Shown in pieces: positions 26,930 to 35,086 of a stretch of DNA of 41,674 nucleotides. The stretch is from Candidatus Martarchaeota archaeon (GTDB lineage Archaea; Micrarchaeota; Micrarchaeia; Micrarchaeales; Micrarchaeaceae): NCBI GenBank assembly GCA_023473255.1, contig JAMCYW010000028.1, positions 1 through 41,674 on the forward strand, read 5' to 3'. Position numbers and translations under genes: made by a program. The notes under the pieces were generated by a model that was not told where the DNA came from, did no database searches, and saw only the letters and a list, made by a program, of their open reading frames with translations. Numbering within the stretch: position 1 is the first letter of the stretch; every line of letters begins with the position of its first letter.

Positions 26930-28444
26930 TTGAATATGACATTGTTGAAATTGCAGCATATAATGAGCAACGAGATTGCAAAGAGGGCATTCCTTTCCAG
27001 GCCTCCCGAGCCTCCGTCAAATGTGCTGATAAACGATCCTTTCCAAGGCATATATATAGGAAATACGAAGATATTCAAGGTGCCTTTCAGCTGGACATTC
27101 GCAAATGTCACAAACCCGCACATAGCGGTTGTCGGAATAACCGGCGCAGGCAAAAGCTATTTCGTAAAAACGTTTTTGATACGCGCCAACTACGTCTGGG
27201 GCACCAATGCTGTAATAATTGACTGGGCTGCCGAATACAAGGCATGGGTAAAGCAGAGCGGCGGCACCATAGTATCGCTCGGCAAGGGCGACTACATAAA
27301 CATCATGGACCTTTCAGGCATGAAGCCACTGGACAGGGTCAAGCAGATACTTACCGCATTTGACATACTGACCGACATAGGCATGTATCCGGAACAGAAA
27401 AGGCTTACTGAAGAAGCCCTCGAGCAGGCGTATGTCAACGGAGGGTTCAACCTTTCCGAGCGCGCCCCTGACGGCGTGGATGCGCCTACCATAAAAGACG
27501 CCATATCCCTTCTTGAAGAGCATCTGCAGGAAGGCACATATGAATATCCTGCAGAGCTGGAAAATGCAATATATAGGCTGAGGCAGTTCGCGCGCGAAGG
27601 CGAGGACTATTTTGCAAGGAAAAGCACGCTAAATCTATCAAAGATTGCAGAATCCGGAATGGTGGACATAGACCTGTCAGGATTGCCCGACGAAAGGTTC
27701 CGTGCCCTCGCAGCCCTCTTCATATTGCAGACATTAAAGGAGAGAATGCGCGTAGAAGGCTGGAGCGAATCTAAAGGCATAAAGACGATGGTGGTGCTGG
27801 ATGAAGCATGGAAGGTGGCAAGCGACGAGAAGAGCGATGCCATAATGATAGTCAGGGAAGGAAGAAAATACCAATTCGGCCTGATAGTTGCATCGCAGAA
27901 TCCAACCGATATAAACGAGGCCATATTCTCTAATGTGGGCACTACGTTCATGCTTAGGATAAAGTTCGAGAAATTCATGAATTACCTGCAGGGGTCTATG
28001 AACTTCTCAGAGTTCATAAGGTCTGAGATAAGCAAGTTCGGGGTAGGGCAGGCAGCCGTGAATATGGCGTTCCAGACTGCGCAGCATTTTCCAGAGATAT
28101 TTATACTTGGGCGCATCAAAGGCGAGGAGCCGCTTTATGTTTATACATTGGATATGGCCGATGTGCTGACGCAGAGCGAGCTTTCAGCCGGCATTATGCA
28201 GCGCGACTACCAATTCGAAGGCGATGAGCTCAAGAACAAGTTCATAGAATATAATGTGACGTTAGAGGTAATAAACGCAGTATTCGCCCAGCTTGATGCG
28301 CAGAAGCGCTCTATGAAAATGCTTGATTTTATAAGGCTGATGAAAGAGAATGGAGTTAACAACAATGACCTGGTAACGTTCCTTAAAAGCATAAGCATAG
28401 AGGATACGCTGATAGCCAGGATAATATCCGCATCAGGTAGTTGA
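26930..28444 (+). CDS. VirB4/TraC-type ATPase (HerA-FtsK superfamily)
   Basis: Walker A VGITGAGKSYFVKTF, Walker B MVVLDEAWKV (DEAW signature), VASQNPTDINEAIFSNVGTTFMLRI. Confidence 0.9.
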   Translation: MNMTLLKLQHIMSNEIAKRAFLSRPPEPPSNVLINDPFQGIYIGNTKIFKVPFSWTFANVTNPHIAVVGITGAGKSYFVKTFLIRANYVWGTNAVIIDWAAEYKAWVKQSGGTIVSLGKGDYINIMDLSGMKPLDRVKQILTAFDILTDIGMYPEQKRLTEEALEQAYVNGGFNLSERAPDGVDAPTIKDAISLLEEHLQEGTYEYPAELENAIYRLRQFAREGEDYFARKSTLNLSKIAESGMVDIDLSGLPDERFRALAALFILQTLKERMRVEGWSESKGIKTMVVLDEAWKVASDEKSDAIMIVREGRKYQFGLIVASQNPTDINEAIFSNVGTTFMLRIKFEKFMNYLQGSMNFSEFIRSEISKFGVGQAAVNMAFQTAQHFPEIFILGRIKGEEPLYVYTLDMADVLTQSELSAGIMQRDYQFEGDELKNKFIEYNVTLEVINAVFAQLDAQKRSMKMLDFIRLMKENGVNNNDLVTFLKSISIEDTLIARIISASGS

Positions 28445-28445
28445 A

Positions 28446-28760
28446 ATGGCAGCTAAAAATATCGGATCATATTCGATAACGAGGCCTGAATTAAGGCGCA
28501 TATTGGTAGCATACAAGGTCGATGAGAAGAATGTGGAAAAGCTGTTCTCCGATATGGAGAAGGCGCACAGGCACATAAATATCGTCACGTTTATATCCCT
28601 GCTTGAGAAATCAGACATACAAAAGCCTACAATATCTAACATATTGAGGAGGCTCGGGATGGACGATGTGAAGATAAACAACGCTCTCAACATGGCAGAC
28701 GAGCAGAAGCTTGCATCAGAATCGGGGCGCATATACGAAGCCATAATAGACTTCGACTGA
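28446..28760 (+). CDS. small all-helical accessory protein
   Basis: 104-aa ORF starting 1 nt after the VirB4-like stop. Segment resembles the C-terminal tail of the VirB4-like protein. Confidence 0.65.
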   Translation: MAAKNIGSYSITRPELRRILVAYKVDEKNVEKLFSDMEKAHRHINIVTFISLLEKSDIQKPTISNILRRLGMDDVKINNALNMADEQKLASESGRIYEAIIDFD

Positions 28761-28762
28761 GA

Positions 28763-29143
28763 GTGGCATATATGGACAAAAATTACAGGTGTATCCTATG
28801 CGGGCAGGAGAAGAATGGCATACCGGTCAAGGCTGACTATATCATAAACGGCATAAGATGGTTTAAGCGCAACGTGACCAAAAACGAGAAGCATTATACT
28901 CTAGTGGTGTGCAAAGACGATTATAAAAAATACCACAAGGCGCGCTCATCTTTCATCAGAAAGCAGGTCGAATACGTAGCGCTTGGCATAATATTTACCA
29001 TAATGCTTGCCATAACCTCGCGGGGAAACCTGACTGGCATATTCGTAGGGGTAATAATAACGTTGTTCCTGTATTTCCTGTCATTGCTGAGTTATATGCC
29101 TCCACTTGCGCTGCCAAATAAATACGATGATGCGCCCAAGTAG
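28763..29143 (+). CDS. zinc-ribbon-like protein with C-terminal TM pair
   Basis: YRCILCGQEKNGIP (CxxC), later VVCKDDYKK, then two hydrophobic segments. Confidence 0.65.
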   Translation: MAYMDKNYRCILCGQEKNGIPVKADYIINGIRWFKRNVTKNEKHYTLVVCKDDYKKYHKARSSFIRKQVEYVALGIIFTIMLAITSRGNLTGIFVGVIITLFLYFLSLLSYMPPLALPNKYDDAPK

Positions 29144-29158
29144 CCCACAGTTCAACGC

Positions 29159-29165
29159 TTTTATA
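29159..29165 (+). promoter_or_regulatory. candidate TATA element (TTTTATA)
   Basis: CGCTTTTATAATTAA in the 86-bp gap upstream of ATG 29229. Confidence 0.4.
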
Positions 29166-29228
29166 ATTAACTGACAATAATAAGTATGCAATGCGCATTG
29201 GAATGTGCTCGCCCGAGATTGTGATAAA

Positions 29229-29957
29229 ATGGTTGAAAATGTAGGAACCGTAGAACCAAAGATTTCAGAATTTTCCATAAAAGGGACGCTGTTAGGGGAT
29301 TTTTCCGCGATGTCAAACAGGTTTTCTACGCTGCAGATGTTCTCAATAAAAATAAATCACGACAGCCTTGTATTGCTTACTGTGGAAAGCAGGGACATAC
29401 AAAAGAATCCATTCTTATTTTTCATAATAACATTCAAGGCAGACGCTATAGAAGTCAAATACTCGATAGCGCTGGATACGAGCGAAAAGATGAGGCGCAT
29501 CTATGTTGTCAAGAACCTTCTCTCCGTACTGTCGCTTGTAGCGGATCTCTATTCGCCAGACCCAGTATCATTATACCAGTATGTAGATTCATCGATAGAT
29601 GAATTGACTGGGTCGCTATCGCAAAGCTACAGTGCGCTATTCAATAATTATGATTCGCTATTCAATGAATATAGGGAGCTCAAAAGGCTAAACATAGAGC
29701 TTGCATCGTCAAACAAGAACCTTACTGCCCAGGCAACTGAGCTCAGCGCGCAAAATAACGAGCTTACTGAAAGGCTAAAGCAGCTTGAGACGTATTCCGA
29801 CGAATCCCTGATGGTCATGATTGAGGAATGGATAGATTCTCATAACAATACGATAGACCTGGCCGAGTTCGCAAAGACCTACAGAATAACCATACCGAGA
29901 GTTGAGCAGATGCTAAACAAGATGGTTTCAATGAGTTATATAGAGCTTAAAGGTTAG
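29229..29957 (+). CDS. coiled-coil protein with C-terminal winged-helix-like domain
   Basis: Long heptad region NYDSLFNEYRELKRLNIELASSNKNLTAQATELSAQNNELTERLKQLE, then IDLAEFAKTYRITIPRVEQMLNKMVSMSYIELKG. Confidence 0.7.
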   Translation: MVENVGTVEPKISEFSIKGTLLGDFSAMSNRFSTLQMFSIKINHDSLVLLTVESRDIQKNPFLFFIITFKADAIEVKYSIALDTSEKMRRIYVVKNLLSVLSLVADLYSPDPVSLYQYVDSSIDELTGSLSQSYSALFNNYDSLFNEYRELKRLNIELASSNKNLTAQATELSAQNNELTERLKQLETYSDESLMVMIEEWIDSHNNTIDLAEFAKTYRITIPRVEQMLNKMVSMSYIELKG

Positions 29958-29961
29958 TTGC

Positions 29962-30096
29962 ATGATATACAATGCAAGGATAAACAAGAGGATAAAATAT
30001 ATCCGCATATATACTGTGCTAAAGCATGTCAGGGGCGAGCAGAACATGCTGACCAAGCTATTCGCCAGGGTATTTGCTGGTAAAAACAAAGATTGA
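29962..30096 (+). CDS. 44-aa basic microprotein
   Basis: MIYNARINKRIKYIRIYTVLKHVRGEQNMLTKLFARVFAGKNKD, tightly packed between two co-directional genes. Below the ORF-track cutoff. Confidence 0.45.
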   Translation: MIYNARINKRIKYIRIYTVLKHVRGEQNMLTKLFARVFAGKNKD

Positions 30097-30111
30097 TGCG
30101 GTGCACTGCAA

Positions 30112-32469
30112 GTGGTCAACTTCAAAAAAATATTGGCATTGATACTTATAATGGTCATAGTGCTAGTTGGGATATTCGGGTATATTGCAGTTATGCTGCG
30201 GAATGCATCATCAATTCCTGCGCCTATCACTGCCGTGCATAATGTGACTACTGAGTTATATTCATCTATGATATCGCAGAACATGCTATTCTATAACCAG
30301 AACAGCTCTGCATTTCCATATTCGCTGCTCTCCTATGAAGCTGCAAATGTCCCATATGCAATTTTAAATGTATCGCTGCTGGGATCACTTCCACCTTCTA
30401 ATGTGTACATGCTCAACTATTCTAACGACTGCTTTAGCTGCGGAAACGCATTTGCAGCAGCAAGTGCAATAAAAAACGACCTAGTATCATACGGCGTGAT
30501 TAATTCAGGAGCATCGGTAGGCATGCTTTCCAAGCCGGATCTAACAACGATAAATAACGATTCGCTGCTCATAATAATAAACGGGCTAATGCCCTCTTAC
30601 ATGTTTGAGTACATAAATGGCACAAATGAAACAATGCTGCAGTACCTGCTGAATCGCGGCACAAGCATAATATATGTCGGGCAGAGTTTTTCCAGGCTTG
30701 TTCTTCCGGGCGGGGTCGTCGTGCCAAATTCGAACAACCTTCCATTCCTGTCTACATTTTCAACATCTCTTCCGAAAACAAGAACATTTTATTTTAGCAA
30801 TGCCACATTTGGTTTTACCTCAGGGAAGACATACGGCACTGCGTCTTATGCAAACATTTTCAACGGTTCCATAATAGCATTTTCAAATTATCTTAATTCA
30901 TGGGGGAGCCCAAATGAAGCGGGCAGCGACATAGCGAAGGCGGCCGCCCAGGAATTCTGGATACCAAAATACGCTTCTGGCATCGGATTTATACCAGTTG
31001 GCAATTACAACAAAAGCTCGGGAAACATAGGCATAATATTGAATCAAACGGGATTTGCATACAACCCGACGTCATTGCCTAAGCTCAATGCAGGTTACCT
31101 GCGCGTCGCATTGTATGACAATATGACATACAATATTACTAATGCCAGCATATACAGGTATTATCTGTACTCTCCAAATTATTCGATAAACGGATCAATA
31201 TCGCTGCCGGCAGCCATTATTCCGGGCGCATCTACTCCTGCAACGCTTGAAGTATTTACAAAGTCATCCATACCTATAAGCATACAGCCCCATCTCAGCA
31301 TATATACCCTCAACATGAGCAGGGTTGAGACGCTGCCTCTGCAATTCTTTTCGGCGTATGGCAACTTCACCTTCTTAAAATACATAACGCTGCGGCTTCC
31401 CCCCGGGGAATACATTGCAAGGCTGGAAAGCTTCTCGAACATGCAGTATGCTGCTGCGCTTTTTCAAGTGCCTAAAATAAAACTTTCCATGTCCAACGCA
31501 AACTTTTCGTCAAACGTATATAATATAGCAGTGTCATCGGGCGGCATACCCTTATCAGGCGTGAACTACTCAATATCCGTAAATGGGCTATACAAAAGTT
31601 CGGGCGTTATAAGCAACGGCACACTGTATTATGCACTGCCATCAGGGTCGCCAAAGATAAACGGCAATGCCACATTTGCTATTTCAATGCTTTCAAGGAA
31701 CTTTACATACGTATTTGTGCGCCCATCATCTGCTATAAAAATAAGCAGCCAATACATAGAGCTTGCAGTAGTTGCAATAATAGTATTGATGATGGTTACG
31801 CTGGTGAGGGCGCCCAACAGGGACGAATTTTATATAGACGTGCCTAATCTGCCAAGGCAGGATAAGATACCAATAAAGCTAAAGCCCAATGAAGTAATAG
31901 GCGTCTTTGACAAGCTCAACTCCTATTACCATTGGAAGTATATGCCCCTGTCAAAAAACGAGGTAAGGATGGCAATCGCAACGAATCTCAGGAAGAACAA
32001 TATGCCGATTAACCTTACATATAATAATGTGGATGTCATACTGAGCCAGCTAGTCGAAAAGAATGAATTGGTGTCGATAGATGACCTATATGCGCCTAAG
32101 GCATGGATAGACGCGAGCAAGCACGATATAGAATACCTCGCAGTGTTCAAGAAACTGAGGCTTTATTTCGTTTCGCATGCGCTGATATTCAGCGATCTTG
32201 ATGCGAGCACTGTGGCAGACATGACAATAGTGTCGCATGGAGAAAAGCTATACGTTGTTATATTCTCGCCTACAAGCCGATTCAAGAACATACCTGTATA
32301 TGCGAATTCCATAACATATATCGCATTCATTAATGAAGATAGGCTGGAAGAATTCAAGGATTCGCTTTATAGCAATGTCTCTCCAGATGTGGAGCAGCTG
32401 AAACTCTATATATCTGCCGGGATGATAAGGCTCATAGACGTAGACAACCCAGATGGCATAAGAATATAA
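30112..32469 (+). CDS. large membrane-anchored surface protein (N-terminal TM, about 530-aa sequon-rich ectodomain, second TM, about 200-aa cytoplasmic tail)
   Basis: GTG start; TM ILALILIMVIVLVGIFGYIAVML; many N-x-S/T; second TM YIELAVVAIIVLMMVTLV followed by a charged helix-rich domain. Confidence 0.75.
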   Translation: MVNFKKILALILIMVIVLVGIFGYIAVMLRNASSIPAPITAVHNVTTELYSSMISQNMLFYNQNSSAFPYSLLSYEAANVPYAILNVSLLGSLPPSNVYMLNYSNDCFSCGNAFAAASAIKNDLVSYGVINSGASVGMLSKPDLTTINNDSLLIIINGLMPSYMFEYINGTNETMLQYLLNRGTSIIYVGQSFSRLVLPGGVVVPNSNNLPFLSTFSTSLPKTRTFYFSNATFGFTSGKTYGTASYANIFNGSIIAFSNYLNSWGSPNEAGSDIAKAAAQEFWIPKYASGIGFIPVGNYNKSSGNIGIILNQTGFAYNPTSLPKLNAGYLRVALYDNMTYNITNASIYRYYLYSPNYSINGSISLPAAIIPGASTPATLEVFTKSSIPISIQPHLSIYTLNMSRVETLPLQFFSAYGNFTFLKYITLRLPPGEYIARLESFSNMQYAAALFQVPKIKLSMSNANFSSNVYNIAVSSGGIPLSGVNYSISVNGLYKSSGVISNGTLYYALPSGSPKINGNATFAISMLSRNFTYVFVRPSSAIKISSQYIELAVVAIIVLMMVTLVRAPNRDEFYIDVPNLPRQDKIPIKLKPNEVIGVFDKLNSYYHWKYMPLSKNEVRMAIATNLRKNNMPINLTYNNVDVILSQLVEKNELVSIDDLYAPKAWIDASKHDIEYLAVFKKLRLYFVSHALIFSDLDASTVADMTIVSHGEKLYVVIFSPTSRFKNIPVYANSITYIAFINEDRLEEFKDSLYSNVSPDVEQLKLYISAGMIRLIDVDNPDGIRI

Positions 32470-32509
32470 TTGCCGTAAAATGCGGCAGCGCCCTGCAAGG
32501 CTGCACTCC

Positions 32510-34117
32510 CTATTTGCCTAATGGGTCTGCCTCATCATCTGGCTGCCCATCTGCATCTCCCTTCTCTGTGGCTTTCGGATAATGGCTTGCCACCAGCGTG
32601 GAGATGCTCTTCTCTATCGATGCTTCATCTTCTCTGGTCAGTTCGTTAAGATCCTTTGAAAGCCTTTTAGCGTAGCGCATTATTGTCTTGTACTTATTGG
32701 TCTCTACGTTGAATTGTTGTTTCCCGCGTATGTATCGCTGCATTCCCCTCGCTGCGTCCATGAGTGCAAGCTTTATCTCGTCTATTATCTCATCTGTGCT
32801 TGCAATCGCCTCCTTGCCAACTCCAGAATAAGGAATGTATACTGAAGAGACATTGACGAATATGCTGACTGGCTGGTTTTCTATATCTATCCCATACCTT
32901 TTCCACTGTATGCTGCGCACAGCCTGAGTTATGGCGCAGCTTCCACTATCAAAAAGCAGCGGCACCCTGTTTGCAAACCTTAGGATGCTGCCGGAATACT
33001 CATCATCGCCTAGTTTCTTGCCCGAATTGCCACCAAACGATATGGCAGCTTCTACTACAAATGGTATGCCTCCATAGAAAACAGACGGCTTCCTTTCCAC
33101 TACATTTATGAAATCAGGATTCAGTATGTTTTTCATTGCGATCTTAATCTGGTCCTCGCCGATCGGGCTTATAATGCTGGTCTCTGGAGCTATCCATTTG
33201 ACTTGCTTGAAACCTTTGACCATCTTTTCTGCATCGTCCCACTCAAGTTTTCGCGGATCTTTTTTCATGTCCAATCCCGTAAGTGCGCCCAACTCATTTA
33301 CCTTTGCACTGCTTACTCTTGCAAAGGTGTCTTCTAGAAATGCGGAAATCTTCCTGCTTTCGGATTTATGCGCAAATTCTATAAGATCGTTAACAGATAT
33401 TCCGAGCGGATGCGGCTTTGTGGGTTTTGGCCTTTTTGGTATTTCATTGACCGCGCGTATAAATACATACTCCTTATTATCGGGATCAACAAACCTTATC
33501 TCCATGTGTGGATTGGCGAGCGCAGTCCTTTTAAGATATTCATATACGCCATGATCGCTATTCTCATATTTTACGGTTGCGAACTCCGCTTCTATGCTGA
33601 GCCCTGTAATGCTCTCTTCAATGTCCTTATAATCCGAGATTACTGGCTTGTTATGCACTGTGTCTATCGATATGCTGCACGAATATCTCTCTGCATTTCC
33701 CGTTACCGATTTGACCCTTATCTGCTTTCCAGTAGTTATCTGCGAGAATAATGTGCACCCGGATGCCCCAATGCCCTGCTGGCCTCTCTGTTGCATATAT
33801 CTGTGGAATTTTGTTCCAGCAAGGATGGTGGCTAAAGCCTTGCCTATATATTTTTTGGGTATCCCGGGCCCATTGTCCGAAACAACAACGCTGTATTTAT
33901 TTTCGCCTATATTGCTTATGCGTATGCTTATAAGCGGAAGGATTCCTGCCTCCTCGCATGCATCAAGTGAGTTAGTCACGTATTCGTGAACTACTGTAAC
34001 GAGCGATCTGACCATTCCAGCGTATCCCAGCATTTGCTTGTTCTTTTTGAAAAATTCCGAGATAGAATGTTCTTTGAACTCAGTGAACATCTCATTCGCT
34101 TTTTTCGCCTCTGCCAT
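32510..34117 (-). CDS. top6B: DNA topoisomerase VI subunit B
   Basis: GHKL ATPase motifs: VTNSLDACEEAG, VVSDNGPGIPKKYIGKA, GQQGIGASG. C-terminal transducer region. Confidence 0.95.
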   Translation of the reverse strand: MAEAKKANEMFTEFKEHSISEFFKKNKQMLGYAGMVRSLVTVVHEYVTNSLDACEEAGILPLISIRISNIGENKYSVVVSDNGPGIPKKYIGKALATILAGTKFHRYMQQRGQQGIGASGCTLFSQITTGKQIRVKSVTGNAERYSCSISIDTVHNKPVISDYKDIEESITGLSIEAEFATVKYENSDHGVYEYLKRTALANPHMEIRFVDPDNKEYVFIRAVNEIPKRPKPTKPHPLGISVNDLIEFAHKSESRKISAFLEDTFARVSSAKVNELGALTGLDMKKDPRKLEWDDAEKMVKGFKQVKWIAPETSIISPIGEDQIKIAMKNILNPDFINVVERKPSVFYGGIPFVVEAAISFGGNSGKKLGDDEYSGSILRFANRVPLLFDSGSCAITQAVRSIQWKRYGIDIENQPVSIFVNVSSVYIPYSGVGKEAIASTDEIIDEIKLALMDAARGMQRYIRGKQQFNVETNKYKTIMRYAKRLSKDLNELTREDEASIEKSISTLVASHYPKATEKGDADGQPDDEADPLGK

Positions 34118-34121
34118 AGGA

Positions 34122-34637
34122 TCACACGAAAATATCTTTTTTATTTTTTCTGTGGGCAGCCTCCATCCTTCTGTATGCGAGTTTGTGCGAACCGCCTTCT
34201 ATTATTGTTTTTACCGCAGCCGTAGCTTCCTTAATCTGTTCTGTATTGCCTATGAAGCTTACAGTATCGCCATAAATGCTAACCTTGGCAGAGCTGACCG
34301 TTTCTATGTACTTTTTTGCCCTTCCTTCGCTGCCTATCAATCTGGCCTTGATAATCTTTATCCTGTTTTTGCTATTGGCATAATCTGTTATGTTAAGGTG
34401 GGAAAAGTAATAATTTTCGTCCAGCAGGAGCTCAGCGGATTTAATGTCAAATCCGCGCCCGAACGCATAAAGCACATTTCGCGCCAGGTATTCTTCGAAT
34501 GCTTCGCCGTTTATGGCTATGCCTCCATGCATATCTATGATAATCTTGCATCTAAGCGATTTTTCCAGGCCTGCCAATATGCTCTTTCTCTCTTTCAATA
34601 TGGCGAGCCTTTCCATTGGTATGTAAAGTTCTTGCAT
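34122..34637 (-). CDS. KH-domain RNA-binding protein (Pno1/Dim2/Krr1-like)
   Basis: Two KH-like units; IKIIKARLIGSEGRAKKYIETVSSAKVSIYGDTVSFIGNTEQIKEATAAVKTIIEGGSH. Confidence 0.9.
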   Translation of the reverse strand: MQELYIPMERLAILKERKSILAGLEKSLRCKIIIDMHGGIAINGEAFEEYLARNVLYAFGRGFDIKSAELLLDENYYFSHLNITDYANSKNRIKIIKARLIGSEGRAKKYIETVSSAKVSIYGDTVSFIGNTEQIKEATAAVKTIIEGGSHKLAYRRMEAAHRKNKKDIFV

Positions 34638-34742
34638 GGTATTTCCTCAATTAAAAACGCAGAATGCGTTGGTCAGTGCAAGTAAATCATTATGTTATAA
34701 TATATAAAAGGTTTCTTTTCAAACCTATATACCGGTGAGCCA

Positions 34743-35078
34743 TTGCACATTTCAATAGAAAATTTTCAGAAGCGTGATATGCGCATAGGCATAATAATGG
34801 AGGGAAACGAATTTTACGAAGCCCAAAAACCTGCATGCCTGCTAAGCATAGATTTCGGCGAGCCGATAGGCGTTAAAAATTCTTCTGCACAGATATTGAA
34901 TTACCGCGTAAACGAACTAATCGGCAGAAAGGTCATCGCAGTGGTAAATCTGAAGATCATGCTGATTCCAAATTCCACATCTGAAGTTTTGGCCATGGGC
35001 GCATTGACCAAAAATAGTGTGCAGCCGCTGTCGGTTGACGGCAGCACAGAGCCAGTCATAGATGCTAAAATAGGGTAG
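34743..35078 (+). CDS. CsaA-like / EMAP-type tRNA-binding domain protein
   Basis: FQKRDMRIGIIMEGNEFYEAQKPACLLSIDFGEPIGVKNSSAQI..NELIGRKVIAVVNL...SEVLAMGA. TTG start with TATA element (TATATAAAAGG) upstream. Confidence 0.9.
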   Translation: MHISIENFQKRDMRIGIIMEGNEFYEAQKPACLLSIDFGEPIGVKNSSAQILNYRVNELIGRKVIAVVNLKIMLIPNSTSEVLAMGALTKNSVQPLSVDGSTEPVIDAKIG

Positions 35079-35086
35079 TTGTAAAG

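Noticed and set aside
26930-28444. ATPase as HerA (DNA end resection).
   Set aside because: Walker B reads LDEAW as in VirB4/TraC, there is no NurA/Mre11/Rad50 neighbour, and it is surrounded by membrane components.
15110-32469. The locus as a classical integrative conjugative element.
   Set aside because: No relaxase, integrase, coupling ATPase, att-like direct repeats or tRNA boundary seen; flanked by housekeeping genes.
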